In this document: piece after piece, positions 55,066 to 63,574 of the stretch
Position numbering within the stretch: the first letter of the stretch is position 1
Layout of the letters: each line of letters starts with the position of its first letter
Assembly (NCBI RefSeq): GCF_030818075.1
Contig: NZ_JAUSZZ010000001.1
Span: forward strand, 2,294,001 to 2,358,000
DNA from: Microbacterium proteolyticum
GTDB taxonomy: Bacteria > Actinomycetota > Actinomycetes > Actinomycetales > Microbacteriaceae
DNA: 64,000 bases
Reading direction: 5' to 3'
Translations under genes and position numbers: made by a program
Notes under the pieces: generated by a model
What the model saw: the letters and a program-made list of their open reading frames with translations, nothing else
Told to the model about the DNA's origin: nothing
The model's database searches: none

Positions 55066-56754
55066 ATGAGCACAGCACCGGTCATCGGAACATCCACGAG
55101 CAGGAGCCCGCGGGGCTCCGGCCGCGCTCCCGCCGCGGACGCACCGCGCGACTCCGCGTCCGACCCGGTTGTCGCGCAGGCGGGCTCGATGCCCGACACC
55201 GGCCCCACGCAGCGCGACCTCGCCGCCGCCCTGCGCGCCACCCTCGCCGCTACGGCGCGCGGGGGATCGGATGCCGCGCGCGAGCGTCACACCGCCCGCG
55301 GCAAGCTCCTCGCCCGCGACCGCGTCGACCGGCTGCTCGACGAGGGCAGCCCCTTCCTGGAGGTCGCGCCCCTCGCCGCTCACGGCCTCTACGGCGGCGA
55401 GGCGCCGGCAGCAGGAGTCGTCGCGGGCATCGGCCTCGTGCACGGGCGTCACGTCATGGTCGTCGCCAACGACGCCACCGTGAAGGGCGGGGCGTACTTT
55501 CCGCTGACGGTGAAGAAGCACCTGCGCGCGCAGGAGATCGCGCTCGAGAACCGCCTGCCGTGCGTGTACCTCGTCGACTCGGGCGGGGCCTACCTGCCGA
55601 TGCAGGACGAGGTGTTCCCCGACCGCGACCACTTCGGGCGCATCTTCCGCAATCAGGCGCAGCTGTCGGCGCGCGGCATCCCGCAGATCGCGGCGGTCCT
55701 GGGCTCGTGCACCGCGGGCGGGGCGTACGTGCCCGCCATGAGCGACGAGAGCGTCATCGTGCGGAACCAGGGCACGGTGTTCCTCGGCGGCCCGCCGCTC
55801 GTGAAAGCCGCGATCGGCGAAGACGTCACCGCCGAGCAGCTCGGCGGCGGTGACCTGCACGCCCGCCGCTCGGGCGTGGTCGACCATCTCGCCGACGACG
55901 ACGAGCACGCGCTCGAGATCGTGCGCGACATCGTGCGCACCCTGCCGCCCACCCCGTCTGCGGTCTGGCAGGTCGAGCCGGCACGCGAGCCGGCGCGGCC
56001 GCCGGAAGACCTGTACGACATCGTTCCCGTCGACGTCACGCAGCCGGTCGACATGCGATCCATCATCGACACCCTCGTCGACGCCGGCTCCCTCCACGAG
56101 TTCAAGGCGCTCCACGGCGACACCGTCATCACGACGTTCGCGCGCCTGCACGGCCACCCCGTCGGCGTCATCGCCAACGACGGCGTGCTCTTCAGCGCGT
56201 CGGCGCTCAAGGCGGCGCACTTCATCGAGCTCGCCGATCAGCGCGGCATCCCGCTGCTGTTCCTGCAGAACATCACGGGCTTCATGGTGGGGCGGGATGC
56301 CGAGGCCGGCGGCATCGCGAAAGACGGCGCCAAGATGGTCACCGCGGTGGCCACCACCCGCGTTCCCAAGCTGACGGTCATCGTCGGCGGGTCCTACGGC
56401 GCCGGCAACTACGCGATGTGCGGGCGGGCGTACGACCCGCGGTTCCTGTGGACCTGGCCGGCGAGCCGCATCTCGGTCATGGGCGGCGCGCAAGCGGCAT
56501 CCGTTCTCTCCACGGTCCAGCGCGACCAGCGCGCCGCGCGAGGGCAGGAGTGGACGGATGCCGAGCGGCAGGCGTTCGAGCACCCCATCCGCGCCCGCTA
56601 CGACGAGCAGGGTGACCCGTACTACGCCACCGCCCGGCTGTGGGACGACGGCGTGATCGACCCCGTCGACACCCGCACGATGCTGGGCCTCGCGCTCGAC
56701 GTCGTCAGCCGCCTGCCGCTGGCCGAGCGCGGCTTCGGGCTGTTCCGGATGTGA
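55066..56754 (+). CDS. accD1: Acyl-CoA carboxylase beta subunit (methylcrotonyl-CoA carboxylase type)
   Basis: Carboxyltransferase subunit of 562 aa. It opens with a variable 45-residue leader, then [16 protein letters not shown] and [20 protein letters not shown] (about residue 75). The CT-domain motif is [30 protein letters not shown], and [32 protein letters not shown] is the methylcrotonyl-CoA carboxylase pattern. By position it matches mycobacterial AccD1, which acts with AccA1 on methylcrotonyl-CoA. The stop and the accA start share one base (TGATG). It is first in the operon, behind the operator. Confidence 0.93.
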   Translation: MSTAPVIGTSTSRSPRGSGRAPAADAPRDSASDPVVAQAGSMPDTGPTQRDLAAALRATLAATARGGSDAARERHTARGKLLARDRVDRLLDEGSPFLEVAPLAAHGLYGGEAPAAGVVAGIGLVHGRHVMVVANDATVKGGAYFPLTVKKHLRAQEIALENRLPCVYLVDSGGAYLPMQDEVFPDRDHFGRIFRNQAQLSARGIPQIAAVLGSCTAGGAYVPAMSDESVIVRNQGTVFLGGPPLVKAAIGEDVTAEQLGGGDLHARRSGVVDHLADDDEHALEIVRDIVRTLPPTPSAVWQVEPAREPARPPEDLYDIVPVDVTQPVDMRSIIDTLVDAGSLHEFKALHGDTVITTFARLHGHPVGVIANDGVLFSASALKAAHFIELADQRGIPLLFLQNITGFMVGRDAEAGGIAKDGAKMVTAVATTRVPKLTVIVGGSYGAGNYAMCGRAYDPRFLWTWPASRISVMGGAQAASVLSTVQRDQRAARGQEWTDAERQAFEHPIRARYDEQGDPYYATARLWDDGVIDPVDTRTMLGLALDVVSRLPLAERGFGLFRM

Positions 56755-58904
56755 TGGCGGTGGACACTCTCGCGCCCTCGCCTTCGCCGGCCGCACCCCG
56801 GCGCGGCGCCGAGCGCCCTTTCGCGTGCGTGCTCGTCGCCAACCGCGGCGAGATCGCGCGCCGGGTGTTCCGCACGCTGCGCCGGCTCGGCATCCGATCG
56901 GTCGCCGTATTCACCGAGGCGGATGCCGATGCCCCCCACGCTCGCGAGGCCGATCACGCTGTGCGGGTGCCCTCGTACCTCGATGTCGACGCGGTGGTCG
57001 CCGCCGCGATGGCGACGGGGGCGGATGCCGTGCACCCGGGCTACGGCTTCCTCAGCGAGAACGCCGCGTTCGCGCGCGCCTGCGCCGCCGCGGGGGTCGT
57101 GTTCGTGGGTCCGGGCGTCGAGGCGCTCGAGGTCATGGGCGACAAGATCCGCGCGAAGGCGCACGTCGCCGCGCACGGCGTGCCGACCGTGCCGGGGTTC
57201 TCGGCGGCCGGACTGTCTGACGCCGAGATCGCCGCCGAAGCCGCCCGCACCGGGTACCCCCTGCTCGTGAAGCCCTCGGCCGGGGGAGGGGGCAAGGGGA
57301 TGACGATCGCCGCCGGACCCCACGACCTCGCCGACGCGCTCGCCACCGCGCGCCGCGTCGCCCGCGCGGCGTTCGGCGACGACACCCTGCTGCTCGAACG
57401 CCTGCTCGAGCGGCCCCGGCACATCGAGGTGCAGGTCCTGGCCGACGCGCACGGCACGACCCTGTCGCTCGGCGAGCGGGAGTGCACGCTGCAGCGTCGG
57501 CATCAGAAAGTCATCGAAGAGGCGCCGTCGCCCGCCGTCGACGCCGCCCTGCGGGCCCGATTCGGCGAGGCCGCCGTCGCCGCCGCCCGCAGCGTCGGTT
57601 ACCTCGGTGCGGGGACCGTGGAGTTCCTCGTTGCGGGCGACCGGCTCCACGAGCCCTTCTTCATCGAGATGAACACCCGCCTGCAGGTCGAGCACCCCGT
57701 CACCGAGATGGTCACCGGCCTCGACCTGGTCGAGCAGCAGCTGCGCGTCGCCGCGGGCTTCGCGCTCGACCTCCCCCCGGTGCGCCTCGACGGCCACGCC
57801 GTGGAGGCGCGCGTCTACGCCGAAGCCCCGTCGCGCGGATACCTGCCCGCGACCGGAACGGTAGGCCTCTGGCATCCGGGACCCGCCCGCGTCGACAGCG
57901 CTGTCGAGACCGGCACCGTCGTCAGCGCCCATTACGACCCCCTGATCGCCAAGGTCATCGCGCACGGCCCCGACCGGGCGACCGCGCTCGCCCGCCTCGA
58001 CGCCGCCCTCGCCGACACCGTCGTGCTCGGCGTCGACACGAACATCACCGACCTGCGGGCGCTCTTGGCTGAACCCGCCGTCCGGGCCGGCGACCTTCAC
58101 ACCGGGCTGCTCGACCGGCGGGGCACACCCGACGCGCCCGAGCCGACGCCCGACGCGCTCGCCGCGGTGGCGGCGCGGGTGGCGGATGCCGGGACCCCCG
58201 CGTCCGACTCCGCGTGGGACCGCATCGGGGCGTGGCGTGCCGGGGGAGCGCGGGCGCAGCGCACGGTGTTCCTCGAGGATGACGCGGGCCGACTGCACGA
58301 GGCCGCGCCGGCGCCGGGCGAGGCTGTCGTGGTCGGGGGTCCCGCGGAGTTCTGGGTGCACGCCGACGGGGGAGCGCACCGGCTGCGTGTCGTGTCCCGT
58401 CGAGCGGCCGCCGAGCGGCGCCGTGCCGCCGCGGGCCGCGCGCCCGGCGCCGTCGACCCCGACCTCGTCGCGCCCCTTCCCGGAACCGTCGTGGCCGTTC
58501 ACGTCGCCGACGGCGACGCCGTCGAGGAGGGATCCCGGCTCGTCACGATCGAGGCGATGAAGATGGAGCACACCGTGACCGCTCCCCACGCCGGCACGGT
58601 GCGTGTGTGCGTCGCCGCCGGATCGCAGGTCGCGCGCGACCAGGTCGTCGCGACGGTGACGCTGGCAGGCGAGGTCCCGGAGCGTGTCGAAGGGCCCGGT
58701 ACCCGTGGTGTTCCCGAGTCTGCGGCTTCGCCGGTTTCAGCCACCGGCGAGGCAGAGGTCCCTGAGCGTGTCGAAGGGCCCGGTACCCGTGGTGTTCCCG
58801 CGTCGGGGGCTTCGCCGGTTTCAGCCACCGGCGCACGCGCCGAAGCCTTCCGTTCCGCCGGCACCCCGGCATCCGCCCCATCCCCCAAGGAGACCCTCTC
58901 GTGA
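56754..58904 (+). CDS. accA1: Acyl-CoA carboxylase alpha subunit (biotin carboxylase plus BCCP)
   Basis: Biotin-dependent subunit of 716 aa. The biotin carboxylase domain (about residues 20-470) has FACVLVANRGEIARRVFRT, the ATP-grasp KPSAGGGGKGM, and EMNTRLQVEHPVTEMVTGLDLV. The BCCP domain has biotinylated Lys603 in EAMKMEH. After BCCP is a 70-residue C-terminal extension made largely of two copies of a 28-residue unit (84 bp). It pairs with AccD1. The repeat-derived tail is unusual for the family. Confidence 0.93.
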   Translation: MAVDTLAPSPSPAAPRRGAERPFACVLVANRGEIARRVFRTLRRLGIRSVAVFTEADADAPHAREADHAVRVPSYLDVDAVVAAAMATGADAVHPGYGFLSENAAFARACAAAGVVFVGPGVEALEVMGDKIRAKAHVAAHGVPTVPGFSAAGLSDAEIAAEAARTGYPLLVKPSAGGGGKGMTIAAGPHDLADALATARRVARAAFGDDTLLLERLLERPRHIEVQVLADAHGTTLSLGERECTLQRRHQKVIEEAPSPAVDAALRARFGEAAVAAARSVGYLGAGTVEFLVAGDRLHEPFFIEMNTRLQVEHPVTEMVTGLDLVEQQLRVAAGFALDLPPVRLDGHAVEARVYAEAPSRGYLPATGTVGLWHPGPARVDSAVETGTVVSAHYDPLIAKVIAHGPDRATALARLDAALADTVVLGVDTNITDLRALLAEPAVRAGDLHTGLLDRRGTPDAPEPTPDALAAVAARVADAGTPASDSAWDRIGAWRAGGARAQRTVFLEDDAGRLHEAAPAPGEAVVVGGPAEFWVHADGGAHRLRVVSRRAAAERRRAAAGRAPGAVDPDLVAPLPGTVVAVHVADGDAVEEGSRLVTIEAMKMEHTVTAPHAGTVRVCVAAGSQVARDQVVATVTLAGEVPERVEGPGTRGVPESAASPVSATGEAEVPERVEGPGTRGVPASGASPVSATGARAEAFRSAGTPASAPSPKETLS
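58671..58838 (+). repeat. In-frame 84-bp repeat in the accA1 tail
   Basis: Two near-identical 84-bp units (58671-58754 and 58755-58838) encode a VPERVEGPGTRGVP-type segment after the BCCP domain. The unit contains GGTCCCTGAGCGTGTCGAAG, which is like a dispersed intergenic repeat of related actinobacteria, so an intergenic element seems to have become coding. Confidence 0.85.
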
Positions 58905-60076
58905 GCATCGACAGCCAGCAGGCCTTCACCGACGACGAGCGCGAACTGAGCGCCATGGTGCGCGAGTTCGCCGACGACGTGATCGCACCGCGCTCCTACG
59001 AGGCCGACCGCGCGCACGAGCTCCCCCTCGACATCGTCGAGCAGATGGGCGAGATCGGCCTGTTCGGCCTGCCGTTCCCCGAAGAGGTGGGCGGGCAGGG
59101 CGGTGACTACGCCAGCCTCTGCGTGGCGATCGAGGGGGTCGCGCGCGTCGACCAGTCGCTCGCCATCACCCTCGAAGCCGGAGTGGGCCTGGGCGCCATG
59201 CCGCTGTACCGCTACGGCACCGACGCGCAGAAGGAGAAGTACCTGCCCGACCTCGTCGCCGGGCGGGCGCTCGCCGGGTTCGGCCTGACCGAGGCCGAGG
59301 CCGGCAGCGACGCGGGAGCCACGCGCACGACAGCGCGGCGGGATGGCGAGGAGTGGGTGATCGACGGGTCGAAGCAGTTCATCACCAACTCCGGCACGGC
59401 CATCACCCGTTTCGTCACGGTCACCGCGGTCACGGGTCGCACGGGCGAGCGCCCCGAGATCTCCGCCCTCATCGTGCCCAACGGCACGCCCGGGTTCACC
59501 GTCGGTCCCGCGTACGACAAGGTCGGCTGGAACGCCTCCGACACCCACCCCCTCACCCTCGACGGCGTCCGCGTCCCCGCCGACAGCCTGCTCGGCGAAC
59601 GCGGGCAGGGCCTGAAGAACTTCCTCCGCACGCTCGACGAGGGTCGCGTCGCCATCGCCGCCCTCGCCACGGGAGCTGCCGAGGGCTGTCTCGAAGCCGC
59701 CGTCGACTACGCACGCAGCCGCACGGTGTTCGGCGAGCGCCTGTCGACGCGCCAGAGCATCCAGTTCCTGCTCGCCCGCATGCACGCCCGGGTGCACACG
59801 GCGCGACTGGCGTGGGTGCACGCGGCCCGCCTGTGCGATGCCGGCAAGCCCTTCGCGGTGGATGCCGCCGTCGCCAAGATGACGGCGAGCGACGCGGCCA
59901 TGGCCAATGCCCGCGATGCGACGCAGGTGTTCGGCGGCAACGGCTTCATCAACGAGTACGCCGTCGCGCGGCACTACCGCGACTCCAAGATCCTCGAGAT
60001 CGGCGAGGGCACCACCGAGGTGCAGCTCATGGTGATCTCGCGCGCGCTGGGACTCACGGGTACCGTTGCCGCATGA
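58901..60076 (+). CDS. Acyl-CoA dehydrogenase (isovaleryl-CoA dehydrogenase type)
   Basis: FAD enzyme of 391 aa that oxidises isovaleryl-CoA to methylcrotonyl-CoA, by context. The motif GFGLTEAEAGSDAGATRTTA near residue 126 is the flavin/substrate signature, and KQFITNSGTA is also conserved. The C-terminal RDSKILEIGEGTTEVQLMVISR holds the family's Glu-x-T region. The GTG start overlaps the accA stop (GTGA). It equals FadE19 of mycobacteria by position. The electron acceptor (ETF) is not in the window. Confidence 0.93.
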   Translation: MSIDSQQAFTDDERELSAMVREFADDVIAPRSYEADRAHELPLDIVEQMGEIGLFGLPFPEEVGGQGGDYASLCVAIEGVARVDQSLAITLEAGVGLGAMPLYRYGTDAQKEKYLPDLVAGRALAGFGLTEAEAGSDAGATRTTARRDGEEWVIDGSKQFITNSGTAITRFVTVTAVTGRTGERPEISALIVPNGTPGFTVGPAYDKVGWNASDTHPLTLDGVRVPADSLLGERGQGLKNFLRTLDEGRVAIAALATGAAEGCLEAAVDYARSRTVFGERLSTRQSIQFLLARMHARVHTARLAWVHAARLCDAGKPFAVDAAVAKMTASDAAMANARDATQVFGGNGFINEYAVARHYRDSKILEIGEGTTEVQLMVISRALGLTGTVAA

Positions 60077-60540
60077 TCGAGCAGCGCGGCCTGTTTCTGG
60101 AGGAGTTCGTCGTCGGCGAGCGCTACGCGCACCGGCCCGGACGCACCGTCACCGACGCCGACAACGTGCTGTTCACGACCCTCACGATGAACACGCAGGC
60201 CCTGCACCTGGATGCCGCATACTCGGCGACGCAGCCGTTCGGACGTCCGCTCGTCAACTCGATGTGGACCCTCTCCACCCTCGTGGGCCTGAGCGTCGCC
60301 CAGCTCACCCAGAGCACCCTCGTCGCACAGCTCGGTCTGACCGACGTGAGCTTCCCGGCCCCGCTGTTCGTCGGCGACACCCTCACGGCCGAGAGCGAGG
60401 TGATGTCGGTGCGGCCCTCGGCATCCCGTCCGGGGCAGGGGGTCGTCGTGCTCGCGCACACGGGCCGGTCGCAGAACGACGAGGTCGTGGCGACCGCGAC
60501 GCGCACGGTGCTGGTGTGGGCGCGAGAGGCCGCGGCGTGA
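60073..60540 (+). CDS. MaoC-family dehydratase (enoyl-CoA hydratase)
   Basis: A 155-aa hot-dog hydratase. It opens MIEQRGLFLEEFVVGERYAHRPGRTVTDADNVLFTTLTMNTQALHLDAAYSA, in which the Asn/His-containing hydratase 2 motif is visible, and continues RPLVNSMWTLSTLVGLSV. It probably hydrates 3-methylglutaconyl-CoA, as expected for the step before CitE. ATGA overlap with the dehydrogenase gene and GTGA with citE. Confidence 0.92.
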   Translation: MIEQRGLFLEEFVVGERYAHRPGRTVTDADNVLFTTLTMNTQALHLDAAYSATQPFGRPLVNSMWTLSTLVGLSVAQLTQSTLVAQLGLTDVSFPAPLFVGDTLTAESEVMSVRPSASRPGQGVVVLAHTGRSQNDEVVATATRTVLVWAREAAA

Positions 60541-61376
60541 GCGGGGCGCACCCCGATTCGTGCGCCGGAACACGCGCCTTCGCCCTCGGTCCTGCGCTGC
60601 TGTTCGTGCCCGGCAACCGACCCGAACGCCTCGCGAAGGCTCTCGATCGGGCGGATGCCGCCATCCTCGACCTCGAAGACGCCGTCGCCGGGCACGCCAA
60701 GACCGTCGCGCGCGAGGCGATGATCGCCGCCGATCCCGACCCCGACCGTGTCATCGTGCGCGTGAACGGACCGCAGACGCCGAACTTCACGCGCGATCTC
60801 GCAGCACTGCGCCGAACCCGCATCCGTACGGTGATGGTCGCCAAGGCCGAGGACCCGGCATCCCTCGCCCCGCTGGAGGGGTACGACGTGATCGCGCTGT
60901 GCGAAACCGCGCGAGGTGTGGCGAATGCCGAGCACCTCGCGGCGCTGCCGCAGGTCGCCGCCCTCATGTGGGGCGCCGAAGACCTCGTCGCGAGCCTCGG
61001 GGGCACCTCCAGCCGGTTCGCCAGCGGAACATACCGCGATGTCGCCCGCCTCGCGCGGGCCCGGGTGCTGCTGGCTGCCGGGGCTTTCGGCAAGCGCGCG
61101 ATCGACGCGGTGCACGTCGACATCGACGACCTCGACGGCCTGGCGTCAGAGGCTCAGGATGCCGCCGCCTCGGGGTTCGTGGCGAGCGCGTGCATCCACC
61201 CGGGACAGGTAGCGACGATCCGCGCCGCCTACGCCCCGACGGCCGAGCAGCTGCGGTGGGCGCGCGGAGTGCTCGCGCAGGCCGAGGAGGGCGCGTTCCG
61301 CTACGAGGGGCGCATGATCGACGAGCCGATCCTGCGCCACGCGCGGTCGCTGGTGGCCCGGGCTTCGGCATCCTGA
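60537..61376 (+). CDS. citE: HpcH/HpaI aldolase/citrate lyase family protein (CitE-like beta-hydroxyacyl-CoA lyase)
   Basis: A 279-aa CitE-like lyase. PALLFVPGNRPERLAKALDRADAAILDLEDAV at residues 19-50 is the CitE N-terminus, VRVNGPQTPNF and CETARGVAN carry the Mg ligands. The mycobacterial homologue (Rv2498c) at the same operon position was reported as a lyase for HMG-CoA and citramalyl-CoA, so HMG-CoA cleavage is inferred here. Start GTG 60537. It ends the operon. Confidence 0.92.
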   Translation: MSGAHPDSCAGTRAFALGPALLFVPGNRPERLAKALDRADAAILDLEDAVAGHAKTVAREAMIAADPDPDRVIVRVNGPQTPNFTRDLAALRRTRIRTVMVAKAEDPASLAPLEGYDVIALCETARGVANAEHLAALPQVAALMWGAEDLVASLGGTSSRFASGTYRDVARLARARVLLAAGAFGKRAIDAVHVDIDDLDGLASEAQDAAASGFVASACIHPGQVATIRAAYAPTAEQLRWARGVLAQAEEGAFRYEGRMIDEPILRHARSLVARASAS

Positions 61377-61433
61377 GTCCGGGCGACGAGCTCGCCTGGC
61401 GGCATCCCGACCCTGGGTGATGCGCTGGTGCCG

Positions 61434-61521
61434 CGTGCCGAACTCCGGAGGAATCGACGCGGAGAGGGCGGGAACGGCACGACGGCAGCCGCGGAACCGG
61501 ATTTTTCCGGAGTTCGGCACG
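61434..61521. repeat. Inverted repeat in the citE/phosphatase spacer
   Basis: Arms at 61434-61449 and 61506-61521 (CGTGCCGAACTCCGGA and its complement) are perfect over 16 nt and extend to about 22 with two G-T pairs. The internal part is 56 nt with CCGGATTTTTCCGG at one end. It may be a bidirectional terminator for citE and the phosphatase, or a small mobile-type repeat. Confidence 0.65.
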
Positions 61522-61577
61522 TCGGCGAGGAGTTCATCCGCCCTCGATGGGCGACGGGGGTTCGGTGCGCCCGGCGG

Positions 61578-62165
61578 TCAGCTCACGACGCCCGCGTACG
61601 CGAGCATCTCCCAGGCGTCGCCGTCGAGACGGAACGTCGTCACCGAGCAGTTCGGCAGACGCTCGCCCTGGCGGGGGAACTCCCCGTCGGTGGCGAACAT
61701 GATGACCTCGCGGATCAGCGCGCCGTGAGCCACGGCGATCACGTCGACGTCGTCGGGCGTCTCGGCCACGACCTCGGCGATCGCAGCGAGCGCGCGCTCG
61801 CGCACGACCGGCCACGCCTCGGCGCCCGGGACGTCGGCGGCGTGCCACGGTCCGTACGTCTCGTAGAAGGTCGGGGCGTCCATCCCCTCGGCGTCGCCGT
61901 ACGAGCGCTCCTGCAGCCCCGGCATCCGACGGCTGACGGTGGTGCCCAAGGCTGCGGCGATGACGTCGGCGGTCTCGGCGGCGCGAGACAGGTCGCTCGA
62001 GACGACGACGACCTCACGCCCCGCGTACTCCGAAGCCAGGGTCTCTGCGACCTCACGCGCTTGCGCGCGGCCGGTGTCGTTGAGGGGGATGTCGGTCGAG
62101 CCCTGGATGCGACCGCCGGAGTTCCAGTCGGTCTCACCGTGGCGTACGAGGGTGAGGATCGTCAC
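61578..62165 (-). CDS. Histidine phosphatase family protein
   Basis: A 195-aa phosphoglycerate-mutase-like phosphatase. LVRHGETDWNSGGRIQGSTDIPLNDTGRAQA has the phosphohistidine motif RHG at residues 8-10. VVSSDLSRAAETA and VAHGALIREV (second His) complete the active site. These enzymes act on phosphorylated small molecules or sugars; specificity is unknown. The start is GTG 62165. It is convergent with citE. Confidence 0.93.
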   Translation of the reverse strand: MTILTLVRHGETDWNSGGRIQGSTDIPLNDTGRAQAREVAETLASEYAGREVVVVSSDLSRAAETADVIAAALGTTVSRRMPGLQERSYGDAEGMDAPTFYETYGPWHAADVPGAEAWPVVRERALAAIAEVVAETPDDVDVIAVAHGALIREVIMFATDGEFPRQGERLPNCSVTTFRLDGDAWEMLAYAGVVS

Positions 62166-62547
62166 GCGTCGAGCCTAACCCGGGGTGGCATCCGTGGTCC
62201 CGGCGGGGGACGGGGTGCGACCCGCGCGTTCGGGAAAGTCCTGGCGTGAGAGGCGTTGGCAGCGGAGGAGAGAGGAGGAGGGGAGGATGCCGGGCGGCGG
62301 TTCATCCTCCGCTCGCCCCTCGTCCTCCGCTGGTCACTCCGGAGCGCGCGGGCCCGCGTCAGAGGTGCCCGGGAGCCGCCCGGCCGGTGCTCGCAGGACG
62401 TCGGTCGTGCCACCGCGCGCCCGAAAACCGCGGCAGAGCAGGCCCGGCGGCGGCTGGTGTTCGCCGCGCGTCGGTCGTGCCGTGTCAGAGCTGCCCCGGC
62501 AGCGGTTGGTGCTCGCAGTGCGCCGGACACGCCACCGAGGTGCCGTG
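62166..62547. repeat. Gene-free spacer with degraded copies of the sir2 3' end
   Basis: Within this 382-nt gap the sir2 stop and its neighbouring codons (TCAGAGC..CCCGG) recur near 62359, 62433 and 62485; the true stop is at 62548. The segments include the CGTCGGTCGTGCC that lies within sir2 at 62589-62601. The spacings are 74, 52 and 63 bp. The rest, 62166-62358, is GC-rich with a purine stretch and no gene. Confidence 0.75.
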
Positions 62548-63396
62548 TCAGAGCAGTCCGGGGAGCCGCTGCGCCAGCGCCCGCAGCGCGTCGGTCGTGC
62601 CGCCGTCGATCTTGACCGTCGCGCGCTGATCGGCCCGTGTCTCGCCGCGGTTGATGATGACGACCGGCAGGCGCTTGCGTCGCGCGCGCTCGACCAGCCG
62701 GATGCCCGAGTTCACGACGAGCGACGACCCCGCCACGACGAGCGCGCCACTGGTGTGGACGAGCTGTTCCGCCTCGCGGAACTTCTCGACCGGGATGTAC
62801 TCGCCGAAGAACACGACGTCGGGCTTGAGGGTCCCGCCGCACACCGAGCACGACGGAACGACGAAGCCGTCAGCCGAGGCCGGGGTCACATCGCCGTCCG
62901 GGCCCAGCTCCACGTTCTCGGGCAGCGTGATCCAGGGGTTATCGGCCTCGACGCGCTCGGCGAGGTCGCGGCGGTCGAAGACCTGGCCGCACTGCAGGCA
63001 CCCCACCCGGCGCATCGTTCCGTGCAGCTCGACGACGCGCCCGCTGCCGGCGCGCACGTGCAGACCGTCGACGTTCTGCGTGACGACGCCGTTGGCGACC
63101 CCCGCGGCCTCGAGGTCGGCGAGGGCACGGTGACCGTCGTTCGGCTCGGCCGCAGCAAAGACCTTCCACCCGAGATGACTGCCCACCCAGTAGCGGCGGC
63201 GCGCCTCGGCGCTGGCGAGGAACTGCTGCGCGGTCATCGGCGTGCGCGTGGGAGCACCCTTGCCGCGGTAGTCGGGGATGCCCGAATCGGTCGAAACGCC
63301 TGCCCCGGTGAGCACGGCGATGCGACGGCCCGCGAGCACCTCGACAGCCCGATCGATGGATGCCGAGAACCCGGCATCCTTCGTCGTGTCGATCAT
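62548..63396 (-). CDS. Sir2-family NAD-dependent protein deacylase
   Basis: A 282-aa sirtuin. LTGAGVSTDSGIPDYRG near residue 29, TQNVDGLHVRAGSG and ELHGTMRRVGCLQC carry the NAD site, catalytic His and first zinc Cys pair. CSVCGGTLKPDVVFFGE supplies the second Cys pair. This is the longer class that can act as deacylase or lipoamidase. The ATG at 63396 follows GGAGG; a longer frame to 63585 is spurious. Its 3' end has degraded copies downstream. It is divergent from trmH. Confidence 0.94.
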   Translation of the reverse strand: MIDTTKDAGFSASIDRAVEVLAGRRIAVLTGAGVSTDSGIPDYRGKGAPTRTPMTAQQFLASAEARRRYWVGSHLGWKVFAAAEPNDGHRALADLEAAGVANGVVTQNVDGLHVRAGSGRVVELHGTMRRVGCLQCGQVFDRRDLAERVEADNPWITLPENVELGPDGDVTPASADGFVVPSCSVCGGTLKPDVVFFGEYIPVEKFREAEQLVHTSGALVVAGSSLVVNSGIRLVERARRKRLPVVIINRGETRADQRATVKIDGGTTDALRALAQRLPGLL

Positions 63397-63464
63397 GCAC
63401 ACCTCCGTCTCGGAAGAGTCTAGGGCGGCGCGCCGACACCCGGCTCGCGCGGCCCGTCCGGTGT

Positions 63465-63522
63465 CGAGTGTCCAGGACACGCCGTGGCCGTGCTCGTCTG
63501 TGCGGCGTGTCGTGGACACTCG
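63465..63522. promoter_or_regulatory. Nested inverted repeat between sir2 and the trmH-like gene
   Basis: 20-nt arms (63465-63484 and 63503-63522) match at 19 of 20 positions across an 18-nt loop. Each arm is itself near-palindromic: GTGTCCAGGACAC on the left, GTGTCGTGGACAC on the right. It lies in the divergent gap and could be an operator pair or a cruciform. Confidence 0.55.
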
Positions 63523-63574
63523 CCGGGATCGTCGGGGCAGGGCGCGGGGTTCCGGCGGCTGGCACGATGGGACG

